A DNA stretch of 64,000 nt, taken from assembly GCA_944326705.1 (NCBI GenBank), contig CALVEY010000003.1:1-64000 (forward strand), written 5' to 3'. The stretch is from an uncultured Mucispirillum sp. Lineage in GTDB: Bacteria; Chrysiogenota; Deferribacteres; Deferribacterales; Mucispirillaceae. This document shows, one piece after another, positions 9,903 to 18,253 of this stretch. The translations under genes were made by a program, and so were the position numbers. Below the pieces are notes generated by a model that worked only from the letters and a program-made list of their open reading frames with translations, was not told the DNA's origin and did not search any database. Each line of letters begins with the position of its first letter. The first letter of the stretch is position 1.

Positions 9903-11429
9903 TTATATATTATTATCAGGCAGTTTCATTTGAAATGCCTCTAAAATATGAGCTCTTTCTATTTTAGAACAACTGTTTAAATCTGCAATAGTTCTTGAAG
10001 TTTTTAAGATTTTTGAGTAGGAGCGGGCTGATATATTATGTTTTGACATTATTTGTTCCATTATTTTTAAGGCAGCATCATCTAGAATGCAGTATTTTCT
10101 AACTAAACTTTCATTCATTTCAGAATTATAAAGTATTCCATCATCTTTAAAACGCTCAGCCTGTATTTTATGGGCATTTATCACACGCTGACGGATATCT
10201 TCAGATGATTCCCCTTCTTTTAAGTCCATTAAGTCTTTATAGTCTACCGCTTCTACATGGGATATTAAGTCAATCCTGTCAAGCATAGGACCGGAAAGTT
10301 TTGCGCGGTATCTATCTATTGCATTCTGAGTACATGTACAGGCTTTGCGGTTATCACCTAAGTAGCCGCAGGGACATGGGTTCATAGCAGCTACAAGCAT
10401 AAATTTTGCTGGATATGTAACTGTTCTGCCTGCTCTTGCAATGGTTACATATCTGTCTTCCAAAGGCTGCCTTAAAACTTCTAACACACTTCTTGAAAAC
10501 TCAAGCATTTCATCAAGAAATAAAATACCACTGTTGGCAATACTTACATTACCAGGCTTAGCTTTTGCACCGCCACCGATAATTGCAATATTGCTTGATG
10601 TATGGTGCGGGCTTACAAATGGTCTTTTATTTATAAGCCTGCCGCTGTCCTTAATAAGACCTGCAACAGAATGGATTTTTGTAGTTTCAAGGGCTTCCTT
10701 TAATGTCATAGGCGGCAGAATTGAAGGCATGCGCCTTGCAATCATTGTTTTGCCGCTGCCAGGGCTTCCTATCATTATAAAGTTATGCATACCGCTTGCT
10801 GCCACTTCTGCTGCACGGCGGGCTGCAAACTGACCTTTAACATCTTTAAAATCCATATCATAATTTATAAATGATGTTTCATCTAATATATTATTACTAA
10901 TATACGGCTTTCTCTCTATATCGCCCCTTAAAAAGCCTGTCACATCTGATAAACTTTCAAAGCCATATACTTCCATATCTGGTATTAATGATGCTTCCAT
11001 AACATTTTCTGCTGGCAGTATTATTTTTGTGATACCATTTTCTTTTGCATATTCTGTCATAGACAATATTCCAGTTACACCACGCAGCCTGCCGTCAAGA
11101 GAAAGTTCTCCTAATATTAAATATTCATCAAGGTTTTTATCTATTATACCCACTGCTTTTAATATGGATATGGCAACAGGTAAATCAAAATGACTGCCGT
11201 CTTTTTTCATATCAGCAGGTGCAAGGTTTATTGTTACTGGGTGGTTAAAAAAATGATAGTCTAGGTTTTTAAGGGATGCTTTTACACGCTCTTTACTTTC
11301 CTTAATAGCGTTATCCCCTAGACCTACAATAGAAAAGGAAGGCAGACCGTATGATGACACATCACACTCCACATCTACCCCCACTCCATATATACCATTC
11401 AGGTATGATGATTTTATTTTGGCAAACAT
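9903..11429 (-). CDS. comM: YifB/ComM family Mg-chelatase-like AAA+ ATPase
   Basis: ComM proteins are hexameric helicases that help integrate incoming single-stranded DNA during natural transformation; the family was once annotated as Mg chelatase. The 508 residues hold the N-terminal ChlI domain (SSYGLPSFSIVGLGDNAIKE, near residues 26-45), Walker A at GSPGSGKTMIARR (near residue 218), Walker B at ILFLDEMLEF, and the C-terminal Mg_chelatase_C region (SARSYSKILKTSRTIADL). The conserved cysteine stretch NPCPCGYLGD is present. The gene's ATG overlaps the sppA stop by one base, so it is translationally coupled to it. No competence genes are seen in this window. Confidence 0.95.
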   Translation of the reverse strand: MFAKIKSSYLNGIYGVGVDVECDVSSYGLPSFSIVGLGDNAIKESKERVKASLKNLDYHFFNHPVTINLAPADMKKDGSHFDLPVAISILKAVGIIDKNLDEYLILGELSLDGRLRGVTGILSMTEYAKENGITKIILPAENVMEASLIPDMEVYGFESLSDVTGFLRGDIERKPYISNNILDETSFINYDMDFKDVKGQFAARRAAEVAASGMHNFIMIGSPGSGKTMIARRMPSILPPMTLKEALETTKIHSVAGLIKDSGRLINKRPFVSPHHTSSNIAIIGGGAKAKPGNVSIANSGILFLDEMLEFSRSVLEVLRQPLEDRYVTIARAGRTVTYPAKFMLVAAMNPCPCGYLGDNRKACTCTQNAIDRYRAKLSGPMLDRIDLISHVEAVDYKDLMDLKEGESSEDIRQRVINAHKIQAERFKDDGILYNSEMNESLVRKYCILDDAALKIMEQIMSKHNISARSYSKILKTSRTIADLNSCSKIERAHILEAFQMKLPDNNI

Positions 11430-12286
11430 TAATATATTTCCGCCAGATAGAAAAAGCCTGTTTTAGTAGAAAGTATTTTGCCAAGCTCAGATTTTGAACT
11501 GGTTTCTGTTAGTTTTTCAAGCATAGTTTTTTCTGCAGGCACTTCATATATTGCAAGAGTCGGCTTATTTAACTTGTCTTTCATATCTTCTGCTGCCTTT
11601 CTCCATGAGCCTAAATGGTTAACAAGTCCTTCTTTCTGCGCCATTCTGCCAGTATATATTCTGCCGTCTGCTAATGCCATAACTTTTTCTTTTGCCATGC
11701 CGCGCCTTTGGATAACTATATCAGTAAACTGGTAATACATATCCATAAGCACATCGTTTAATACTTTTTTATCCTGCTCTGTCATTTCTCTTGCAGGGCT
11801 TCCTGCATCTTTATATGCACCGCTTTTTAATACTACACTTTTTACACCTATCTTATCCATAAGCTCTTGAGTGTTTACTAAATTCATAATAACACCAATA
11901 CTGCCTGTTATGGTAGAAGGCTCTGCATATATAGAATCTGCACCAAGACTTATTAAATATCCCCCTGAAGCTGCAACTGAGCCCATAGCAGCATAAACAG
12001 GCTTGCCAAGGTTTAAGATATAATCATATATTTCCATACTTGGTGCTACTGCTCCCCCTGGGGAATCTACTCTTATGATTACACCTTCAACTAACGGATT
12101 ATTTTTTAATTTTTTTAAAGTCTCTATAGCTGATGTACTTTCAAATATCTGACCACTTATATCCATTACCGCAATAGACGGCTTTGTAAGCCCTGCGGCA
12201 GTCTCCATACCAGAAAGAACTAATATAGCTCTTGCAAATACAACAAAAATTACAACCGCTATTATTATTTTTATCCATTTTTTCAT
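11429..12286 (-). CDS. sppA: Signal peptide peptidase SppA (short form)
   Basis: SppA is a membrane-anchored serine protease that degrades cleaved signal peptides. The 285-residue product is the short, single-domain form. An N-terminal anchor (residues 5-25) is followed by the S49 peptidase domain, with the nucleophile in GSVAASGGYL (Ser107) and the general-base lysine in SGAYKDAGSP (Lys159). The motif RVDSPGGAV is also typical. It is the middle gene of a minus-strand operon with the FlhB-like gene upstream (14 bases) and comM downstream (1-base overlap). Confidence 0.95.
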   Translation of the reverse strand: MKKWIKIIIAVVIFVVFARAILVLSGMETAAGLTKPSIAVMDISGQIFESTSAIETLKKLKNNPLVEGVIIRVDSPGGAVAPSMEIYDYILNLGKPVYAAMGSVAASGGYLISLGADSIYAEPSTITGSIGVIMNLVNTQELMDKIGVKSVVLKSGAYKDAGSPAREMTEQDKKVLNDVLMDMYYQFTDIVIQRRGMAKEKVMALADGRIYTGRMAQKEGLVNHLGSWRKAAEDMKDKLNKPTLAIYEVPAEKTMLEKLTETSSKSELGKILSTKTGFFYLAEIY

Positions 12287-12300
12287 AACTTATCCTTTAC

Positions 12301-12555
12301 TTATGGAAGATTTTTATTAATTTTATATAATTCATGCAGTATCTCTGCTACTGCTTCATACATATCATCTGGAATATTATCATATACATCAAGAGTGGAA
12401 AGAACTTCTGCTAAATCCTTATCCTGCTTTATGGCTATGTTATATTCCTTTGCAATACGCACTATTTCACCAGCTAAATCACCGCTGCCCCTTGATACAA
12501 CCTTTGCTTTATTATTTTCTAAGTCGCCTTTTACTGCCGCAGCTTTTTTTATCAC
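12301..12555 (-). CDS. Stand-alone FlhB C-terminal-domain protein
   Basis: The 84 residues correspond to the cytoplasmic domain of FlhB/EscU export-switch proteins without the membrane part (KVVSRGSGDLAGEIVRIAKE, then DKDLAEVLSTLDVYDNIPDD and YEAVAEIL). The autocleavage NPTH motif is missing, as in known stand-alone homologues such as Bacillus YlqH. It may modulate flagellar export, but the role of these proteins is not settled. Its start overlaps the stop of the DUF72 gene by 4 bases, showing co-translation. Confidence 0.85.
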   Translation of the reverse strand: MIKKAAAVKGDLENNKAKVVSRGSGDLAGEIVRIAKEYNIAIKQDKDLAEVLSTLDVYDNIPDDMYEAVAEILHELYKINKNLP

Positions 12556-13334
12556 AAGCCCTGCTCTATCATATTTTTAAGAGTGACTGCATTTTTTGGC
12601 GCATATCCCTTTTCCACATTACAGAAAGAAAAGAAAATATTTTTTGCCATAACAGATACATCTCTTGCATCCTGCATAAATCGTTTTAGCTCATTATCAG
12701 AATAATCATAGTTTAAAAACTTATCAGTCCCGCTAAGCCATAATGGGTCTTTTCCATAAAGCCTGAAATACACACCATTATTAGAGCATACTGGTCTGTA
12801 TGGTGCAAAACCACGAAAAGCTGGGCCGTCTATTACACATATCCCTATCTGGTTTGCCTTAAATTCATCATAATATTTTTCTTTATGCCATGTGGAGTTT
12901 GTAAGCTCTATAAATAAAGGTAAATCTTTAAAATTTTCCTTTAACTCAAGTAATATATCAAAATTTTCCCTGCTTGCTGAAAAAAGATGATGAAAATCTG
13001 CTAAAAGTGCAACAGCTGTGCCACGCTCTATAGCTGGAGCAATACCTTCTTTAAAAGATTCTATCTCTAATTTATCTGGTTTTTTACGCATTAATGATTT
13101 ATTAAGCCTGATAGAAAGCTTTATATCGCCTAGTCTGTCGCATATACCTGCTATCTTTTCAGCTATAGGCATACGATAAAATGTATATGTTAATTCTAGA
13201 AAGTTAAGATTAGATGCTTTGTAGTGAGTAAGCAGGTCATAGTTATCTGTATCTTTTGGAGCAAATGTGCCTTTCCAATCTTCATAGTTATAACCACTTG
13301 TGCCTACATATACTGGGGTATTATTGATTTCCAT
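12552..13334 (-). CDS. DUF72 family protein
   Basis: The 260 residues match the DUF72 (YecE-like) family, which has a TIM-barrel fold and unknown biochemistry. It opens with VYVGTSGYNYEDWKGTFAP, where the GTSGY-x-Y-x-DW signature is diagnostic, and carries the later FRLYGKD strand. The last strands include NIFFSFCNVEKGYAPKNA, where the family usually has a FNN-x-x-x-GxAxxNA pattern. It is the first gene of the minus-strand operon DUF72-flhB C domain-sppA-comM. It diverges from the tRNA-Arg gene. Confidence 0.9.
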   Translation of the reverse strand: MEINNTPVYVGTSGYNYEDWKGTFAPKDTDNYDLLTHYKASNLNFLELTYTFYRMPIAEKIAGICDRLGDIKLSIRLNKSLMRKKPDKLEIESFKEGIAPAIERGTAVALLADFHHLFSASRENFDILLELKENFKDLPLFIELTNSTWHKEKYYDEFKANQIGICVIDGPAFRGFAPYRPVCSNNGVYFRLYGKDPLWLSGTDKFLNYDYSDNELKRFMQDARDVSVMAKNIFFSFCNVEKGYAPKNAVTLKNMIEQGL

Positions 13335-13472
13335 TATTCCTCATCACTTATTATATTATTATTTAAAGATTACTTTTATCATAAAGACACCATATTCTGC
13401 AAGGAAAATTTTTATAAATCAATCCTTAAATAAAGAGCAAAATAAAAAATCTGCATTTTTTAAAATATTTGC

Positions 13473-13502
13473 TTGACAAACTAACTTATTTCTGGTTATA
13501 AA
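13473..13502 (+). promoter_or_regulatory. Sigma-70 promoter of tRNA-Arg
   Basis: A perfect TTGACA is followed after 17-18 bases by TTATAAA. The predicted start lies about 7 bases before the tRNA-Arg gene at 13516. Confidence 0.85.
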
Positions 13503-13515
13503 TACAGTCTGATAT

Positions 13516-13594
<79 letters not shown>

Positions 13595-13704
13595 TATACC
13601 TTATTAATAGGTTACTATTAATACTAGGTTATTAATCAGCAACAAATTTTATTTTTTTCTAGACAAATCAAATAAACACTTCCGTTGCTGGTTGCATTTT
13701 TTTA

Positions 13705-13728
13705 ACCGCCTATTATTTAATAGGCGGT
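13705..13728. repeat. Perfect inverted repeat upstream of the sigma-like gene
   Basis: ACCGCCTATTA and its exact complement flank a 2-base spacer, about 45 bases before the ATG of the sigma-like gene. A T run lies before it, not after, on the plus strand, so it is unlikely to be a terminator for that gene; an operator or leader hairpin is more likely. Between it and the tRNA (13600-13690) are two related direct repeats (ATTAATAGGTTA, ATTAATACTAGGTTA) and a CAGCAAC / GTTGCTG inverted pair. Confidence 0.6.
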
Positions 13729-13774
13729 GCAGTCAAAACTACAATTTATCTATTTTCTCTTTTGGTGGTGCTAT

Positions 13775-15451
13775 ATGGTAACCGCTGAAAGACGCCAAAA
13801 GCAAATCTGCTTTCACAATATAGATTTATATAATTCTATACAAATACCAGTGCGTGATTATTTACTGGAATTGACAAAAGATTTAGAGCTTGCCGTCCTG
13901 CTTAATCAAATGATATTCAGCAAAAAGGAATATATGACTTTAAATGACATAAAACGGCTGTCATTAAATGAAAAAACAAAACAGACTATTAGGGTTAAGC
14001 TGGAACAGCTTATAGAAATGGGCTTAATTAAAAAACATAAAAACAATAAGATTATATATAACCAAGATTTATATACAGTATCTGATAGTTTACTATCTTT
14101 TGAAGATAATAAAATATTAGGCATAATTGAAGGTAAAGACTTAAACTATGAATTTCACTACTTAATGGCAATGATTATAAATAAATTTAGAACATATGCA
14201 TTAAGTGGGATAAATGAGCTAACTATATCAGTATATCAATTAAAAATAATGCTGGGTGTAAATAACAGTGAAAGCTCTATCCGTAATGTTTTGAATCAGC
14301 TGGCAGAAGATAATTATATCACAATTGATACAGATAAAAATGTCAACATCAATACATATATAATCAATACAGATAAAATCATAAATAATTACAGCCTTGA
14401 AGATATAAAGAAATATACCGAAGAACTGGTTAAATATTATGAAGAATATTTAAAACGGATGGCATATTATATTTATAAACATAGAAGTGATAACAACTCT
14501 ATTGATTACCATATTAAATTGACATTAAATAGTTTTAAAAATATTATTAAGAAACTATTTGAAAGTGGCAAAGCCGATTATTATATATTAAAGTATATAA
14601 TGATATACTTAATCCATAATATAGATTTAGAAAAATATACAAATCCAAGAGCTATTAAAAAAGAATATAATGAGCTGGCGGAATTATCAAAAAACTTATC
14701 TAAAAGAAAGGCGAAACGGTTTATATATAAATTTCAAAACGACTTACTTAATGAAGAAAGCAGTAAGGCATTAAATAAAATCTACTGGGATGAAGCACAG
14801 AAATTTATAGACAACTATAAAAGTATATTGCGTTTAAAATATTTTGAAAGCAGGGCAGGAGTAAATTATATTGAAGTGGAAGACTACTACCAAGAAGCAT
14901 TACATATTACATATAAAATTTTAAAAAAATACAATATTACTGATATAACGGATAATGAGAAATTTAGCAAAGAAATTCTATATAATGAAATATTATATAG
15001 ATTAAAAGAATATATGTATAATAAAAGGGACAATATAAAAGTAGGACAACAGAAAGATTTACAGACAGATAAAAGAGATTATAGTATCTGTATTACATCA
15101 GTCAGTGATGATGAGTATTATTTTAAAACAATAAATAATTATACTACGGATGCCTTATGCAGTAATTTTCTTGTTAAAGAAGATACAGAACTGGAGCAGA
15201 TAGATATAGAATATGATACTAATACAGGCATAAATAAACTTTTCAGCATATTAGACGACAGAAGCCAGTATGTAGTAAAAAAATATACAGGCTATGACGG
15301 TCAGGCTTTAACATTTAGAGAGATAGGGGAACAAATAGACTTAACAGAAAGCCTTACAGCAAGAATATATAAAAAAGCTATTCAAAAACTAAAAGAACAC
15401 TTCCCACCTGATAGAGAGCAGGAAATAAGGCAGTTAATTTTTAAGACTTAA
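13775..15451 (+). CDS. Winged-helix plus sigma-70-like fusion protein of the element
   Basis: The 558-residue product (ATG at 13775 after a GGTGGTG site; a longer GTG-initiated frame is less likely) has two parts. Residues 1 to about 180 show two helix-turn-helix-like units (LNDIKRLSLNEKTKQTIRVK and ISVYQLKIMLGVNNSESSIR) like those of replication initiators or repressors. The C-terminal half resembles a sigma-70 factor. A region-2-like stretch lies near residues 345-385 (VNYIEVEDYYQEALHITYKI), and a clear region-4 helix-turn-helix lies near 493-545 (ALTFREIGEQIDLTESLTAR). It may recruit RNA polymerase to element promoters or act in replication. I know no characterised protein with this layout. 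Confidence 0.75.
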   Translation: MVTAERRQKQICFHNIDLYNSIQIPVRDYLLELTKDLELAVLLNQMIFSKKEYMTLNDIKRLSLNEKTKQTIRVKLEQLIEMGLIKKHKNNKIIYNQDLYTVSDSLLSFEDNKILGIIEGKDLNYEFHYLMAMIINKFRTYALSGINELTISVYQLKIMLGVNNSESSIRNVLNQLAEDNYITIDTDKNVNINTYIINTDKIINNYSLEDIKKYTEELVKYYEEYLKRMAYYIYKHRSDNNSIDYHIKLTLNSFKNIIKKLFESGKADYYILKYIMIYLIHNIDLEKYTNPRAIKKEYNELAELSKNLSKRKAKRFIYKFQNDLLNEESSKALNKIYWDEAQKFIDNYKSILRLKYFESRAGVNYIEVEDYYQEALHITYKILKKYNITDITDNEKFSKEILYNEILYRLKEYMYNKRDNIKVGQQKDLQTDKRDYSICITSVSDDEYYFKTINNYTTDALCSNFLVKEDTELEQIDIEYDTNTGINKLFSILDDRSQYVVKKYTGYDGQALTFREIGEQIDLTESLTARIYKKAIQKLKEHFPPDREQEIRQLIFKT

Positions 15452-15612
15452 CCGCCGATGCAACACTAAGCAGTTTAACCAGCATAACCAAAATACATAA
15501 GCCAGTATAATATTATCTACTTATAAAAATCTCAAAAAATACAGTATATCAATAAAATTTAAATTACAAATTTTATTCCTGGTATATTATGTAGAAATTG
15601 TGTAGAAAACTA

Positions 15613-15652
15613 GCACCAAAGAAAGAAATTTATTTTTTATTTGGTGTTTTTT
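15613..15652 (+). terminator. Hairpin terminator after the sigma-like gene
   Basis: CACCAAA pairs with TTTGGTG across an AT-rich loop and is followed by seven T. An inverted copy of part of it (15630-15647) occurs at 22180-22197 before the integrase gene. Between 15653 and 16085 I see only AT-rich sequence with no supported gene. Confidence 0.65.
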
Positions 15653-16085
15653 TATATCAGCAGTTCGTAAAAATTCATACACTACTCACAATTTCTAATA
15701 CACTCTATATAAAGAATATATAAATAAAAAGGTATTATATAATTATTATATTATTTATAACGCCAAAGAAAAAAAAAGGAAGAATTTTTAAAATTAAAAA
15801 AAAAGAGTATAGCAATTATTCAAGTTTTATGATGTATGATAGTTACAATTATTTTTAATACTGCATATATGATTATTTGCTGGTAGATGTTTTTTTAAAT
15901 TATATAGTAGATAATTTTAAAAATTTAAATAATCTAAAAAAATATATAGAATAGTAGATAAATATTATTAATTTCAGCAGTCTAGATTTTTGACCGCCGA
16001 ATTTTTTAAATTTTCCGCCTGTATAAAGAGATAGAATATAAATATATACTTTTATACTATCCGCCAGCAAACACAGCGGACAGGG

Positions 16086-16126
16086 CAAAATAAAGCCCTG
16101 CATAATATAATTACTATACAGGGCTT
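16086..16126 (-). terminator. Terminator of the small-peptide transcript
   Basis: AAGCCCTG and CAGGGCTT form a stem across an AT-rich loop. On the minus strand it is followed by TTTATTTT. It would end a minus-strand RNA starting near 16352, giving an mRNA of about 265 bases. Confidence 0.6.
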
Positions 16127-16133
16127 GTTTTGC

Positions 16134-16162
16134 TTGACAATTAATAAGAATGCTTTTATATT
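16134..16162 (+). promoter_or_regulatory. Sigma-70 promoter driving antisense RNA
   Basis: TTGACA, a 17-base spacer and TATATT form a near-consensus promoter on the plus strand. It has no coding sequence in front of it and fires across the 28-aa peptide gene in the antisense direction. Confidence 0.75.
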
Positions 16163-16168
16163 ATGGGT

Positions 16169-16290
16169 ATAAACCGCAGGGCTAACTTGTAGCCCTTTGG
16201 TTTTTAAGAGTTATAACAGCTCTTTTAATAGCTTGATGACTGCGGTAACAGTTTCAAGTATTTTGGTTAAAAGAGCTATTTTTTCTTTTT
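16169..16290 (+). ncRNA. Putative antisense RNA to the small-peptide mRNA
   Basis: The inferred RNA of about 120 bases starts at the promoter at 16134-16162. It contains a hairpin AGGGCTA / TAGCCCT (16178-16196). It ends at a second stem AGCTCTTTTAA / TTAAAAGAGCT (16218-16228 with 16267-16277) followed by ATTTTTTCTTTTTT, a good terminator. It would be complementary to the entire coding part of the peptide gene except its first codons. The existence of the RNA is inferred from promoter and terminator signals only. Confidence 0.5.
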
Positions 16291-16297
16291 TACCCAT
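16211..16297 (-). CDS. 28-residue amphipathic peptide, possible type I toxin
   Basis: The frame encodes a 28-residue lysine- and leucine-rich peptide starting MGKKEKIALLTKIL, predicted to form one amphipathic helix. A very strong AGGAGG lies six bases before the ATG, which makes translation likely despite its size. Its own promoter (16359-16387), a 5' hairpin CTGTAAA / TTTACAG at 16330-16348, and an antisense promoter at its 3' side give the layout of type I toxin-antitoxin loci. The coding sequence itself contains an 11-bp inverted repeat that would fold the mRNA. Toxicity is inference; a leader peptide is the alternative. Confidence 0.55.
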   Translation of the reverse strand: MGKKEKIALLTKILETVTAVIKLLKELL

Positions 16298-16358
16298 TCG
16301 CACCTCCTATTAAATTTTCAAGCATCAAACTGTAAAATTGCTTTACAGCTGATTATTA

Positions 16359-16387
16359 TATATACCATAAATTGCCTTATATATCAA
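16359..16387 (-). promoter_or_regulatory. Sigma-70 promoter of the small-peptide gene
   Basis: On the minus strand TTGATA, 17 bases and TATATA form a good promoter, with a predicted start near 16352. The 5' leader of about 55 bases holds a hairpin and the AGGAGG site. Confidence 0.65.
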
Positions 16388-16439
16388 GGCTTTTTATGAT
16401 ATTCTTATATTTTTTACAGTCTACTTTTTGTAGTCATTT

Positions 16440-17201
16440 TTATTCTTCTTCAAAAATGAAATCAACTTTATCCAGTTCTGCAAACATTTCTTTTTGCATT
16501 CTTGTAAATCTGCTTCTACTCATAATAAATACAGATGTGTCAGTTTTTACTTCTTCAAAAGTTTTATGATTTGTAAGCATTTCTGATAAATCTTTTTTAA
16601 ACAGGTCGCCTTTGTATGTTGGTATTCTTACCACTCCTAATATTTTATTTTCATTATTTTTATATTCTGGATAATCTGTGATTTTTTTATCTTCCGTTTC
16701 TATTTTGCCTAAATAATTATTTATCCATACTATAAGTCTAGTGTTTGAATTTATAAAATTGTAACATATAGTATTAAGTCCTGCCAGTGTATGAGATAAT
16801 CCTTCACCGCCTGCTATAACTGTATGTATAAATACAGTTCCTTCATAGCTATGCTCTTCTGCTGTTAAAATATTAAATAAATCATTATCATAAGCATAAT
16901 TCATTAATGGCACAAATGAACTTGCACCATTATCTATTATAATATTTGATTTATCTGTATTTAATAACCTATTGGCTAACATTTCCCATCCTTTATCTGT
17001 AATTCTGTTTTCTTCCATTAGGTTTACCTGCTCTACATTTAAACCTTTAAAGCTGGCAAAGCTGGCATTTACTTGGTCAGTATCTATTGCAAGATAATCC
17101 TGTTTTAAATAGTCTTTTACATACTGGGTTATAAAGGTTGATACTGTTGTTTTTCCTACACCTCCTTTTCCTTGTAGGATAAAATGATAATTTTTTCGCA
17201 T
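16440..17201 (-). CDS. traL: TraL-like ParA/MinD-family ATPase of the conjugation module
   Basis: The 253-residue product matches RP4 TraL closely: FILQGKGGVGKTTVS (Walker A, residues 8-22), LAIDTDQVNASFASFKGLNV, IIIDNGASSFVPLMNYAY and VFIHTVIAGGEGL all have direct counterparts in TraL. TraL is a ParA-like ATPase of the RP4 Tra1 region; its exact step in transfer is not settled. The ATG follows GGAG. It lies 24 bases after traK on the same strand, in the RP4 order traK-traL reading away from oriT. I am confident of the family. Confidence 0.9.
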   Translation of the reverse strand: MRKNYHFILQGKGGVGKTTVSTFITQYVKDYLKQDYLAIDTDQVNASFASFKGLNVEQVNLMEENRITDKGWEMLANRLLNTDKSNIIIDNGASSFVPLMNYAYDNDLFNILTAEEHSYEGTVFIHTVIAGGEGLSHTLAGLNTICYNFINSNTRLIVWINNYLGKIETEDKKITDYPEYKNNENKILGVVRIPTYKGDLFKKDLSEMLTNHKTFEEVKTDTSVFIMSRSRFTRMQKEMFAELDKVDFIFEEE

Positions 17202-17225
17202 TTTTTTACTCCTTTCATAAATAAT

Positions 17226-17780
17226 TTATTTTAGTATGCTTGTCTCATAAACAAAGCTCTTCTTTTCTTCTGGTATGTTTTTTTGTTGATTTTGTAAATT
17301 ATTAAAATATTCTTCTCTTGAGTTAAACCCTGCTTCTTTCCATTTTGGAATTTTGCCACTTGGCTTTTCATCAGCTGGAACATCTTTTTTAATTTCTATT
17401 TTTTCCTGTTCTTTTGGTTGTGCTGGTTGCTCTGATTCTGAAATTTTAGCCGCTAAAATTTCAGGCTGTTTTATTTCTTCTTTTTTCTCTGGTGTGGCAG
17501 TAGCTGGTTGACTGATTGCCTGCATTTGCTTTTTATATTCTGCTTCTGATAGGTTATAAATGTATTTCTTTTTAAATTCTGAAATAAATTGACAAAAATA
17601 TTTATAATCAATATCTAATTGTGTTCTTTCAATAAATACTTCATATATATGTATATATCTTACTTTATCATTAAGAGCCTTTAATATATCATTTTTATTT
17701 TTTTCTAAAAAACTTCTTAATATATTATATTTATTTTTACTAATTAGCTCGTCATATAAACTTTGTTCTTCTTTATTCAT
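17226..17780 (-). CDS. traK: TraK-like oriT-binding protein
   Basis: The 184-residue product has an N-terminal domain (residues 5-80) that matches the DNA-binding part of RP4 TraK, with the pattern DILKALNDKVRYIHIYEVFI then DYKYFCQFISEFKKKYI. A proline- and glutamate-rich linker (about 90-150) and a short tail (WKEAGFNSREEYFNNL) follow. RP4 TraK binds and bends oriT to help the relaxosome form. It lies between traL and a second, shorter copy, on the traK side of the nic site as in RP4. A 21-bp palindrome of the element is embedded in its linker codons (17441-17461). Confidence 0.8.
   Translation of the reverse strand: MNKEEQSLYDELISKNKYNILRSFLEKNKNDILKALNDKVRYIHIYEVFIERTQLDIDYKYFCQFISEFKKKYIYNLSEAEYKKQMQAISQPATATPEKKEEIKQPEILAAKISESEQPAQPKEQEKIEIKKDVPADEKPSGKIPKWKEAGFNSREEYFNNLQNQQKNIPEEKKSFVYETSILK
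17441..17461. repeat. 21-bp palindrome, copy 1 (inside traK)
   Basis: The sequence is AAATTTTAGC, one base, GCTAAAATTT; both arms are perfect. It encodes ILAAKI in the traK linker. Three more copies lie in non-coding parts of the element. Confidence 0.75.
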
Positions 17781-17788
17781 AACTGCAC

Positions 17789-18094
17789 CTAATTATATTT
17801 TTTCTCTGGTGTGGTAGTAGCTGGTTGACTGATTGCCTGCATTTGCTTTTTATATTCTGCTTCTGTTAGGTTATAAATGTATTTTATTCTAAAATCAGAT
17901 AAAACTTTACAAAACCAATTATATTTTACATCAATTTTACTACTTTCTATAAATTCATTATAAATATCTTTATATTTTACATTATTATCTAGTGCTTTTA
18001 ATATATCATTTTTGTTTTTTTCTAAAAAACTTCTCAGAATATTATATCTACGCCTATTTATTAATTTATCATATAAACTTTGTTCTTCTTTCAT
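17789..18094 (-). CDS. Truncated tandem copy of traK
   Basis: The ATG at 18094 has a GGGAG site upstream and gives 101 residues. They match residues 1-100 of the adjacent TraK-like protein (SLYDKLINRRRYNILRSFLE), then stop shortly after the shared EAEYKKQMQAISQPAT segment. DNA identity is highest near the 3' end of the copy (17800-17885 against 17487-17570), which points to a recent tandem duplication or recombination. The DNA-binding part is kept and the linker and tail are lost. It may act as a second oriT-binding protein or a competitor of full TraK. Confidence 0.65.
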   Translation of the reverse strand: MKEEQSLYDKLINRRRYNILRSFLEKNKNDILKALDNNVKYKDIYNEFIESSKIDVKYNWFCKVLSDFRIKYIYNLTEAEYKKQMQAISQPATTTPEKKYN

Positions 18095-18112
18095 ATCTAT
18101 ACTCCCTACTAG

Positions 18113-18135
18113 TATATACAGATACCAACTGAACA
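18113..18135 (+). repeat. 23-bp element repeat, copy A
   Basis: TATATACAGATACCAACTGAACA lies just upstream of the ribosome site of the partial traK gene, an operator-like position. It is in inverted orientation to copy B 60 bases away. Confidence 0.7.
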
Positions 18136-18195
18136 TATTTATTGATATAAGTTAATAATCAAAAATTTTCATAAATATTTATATAATTATTACAT

Positions 18196-18219
18196 AAGTT
18201 CAGTTGTTATCAGTATATA
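18196..18219 (-). repeat. 23-bp element repeat, copy B
   Basis: On the minus strand this reads TATATACTGATAACAACTGAAC. It lies between copy A and the oriT nic region, in opposite orientation to copy A. Confidence 0.7.
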
Positions 18220-18253
18220 TCAGTAGCACAATATATATAATCAGCTCTTTTAT

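Noticed and set aside
12395-12689. Plus-strand frames opposite the FlhB-like and DUF72 genes
   Set aside because: They are antisense shadows of conserved genes, with no ribosome sites.
15900-16103. Minus-strand frame of 67 codons
   Set aside because: No ribosome site, AT-rich composition and a hydrophobic product typical of chance frames; it also overlaps a terminator region.
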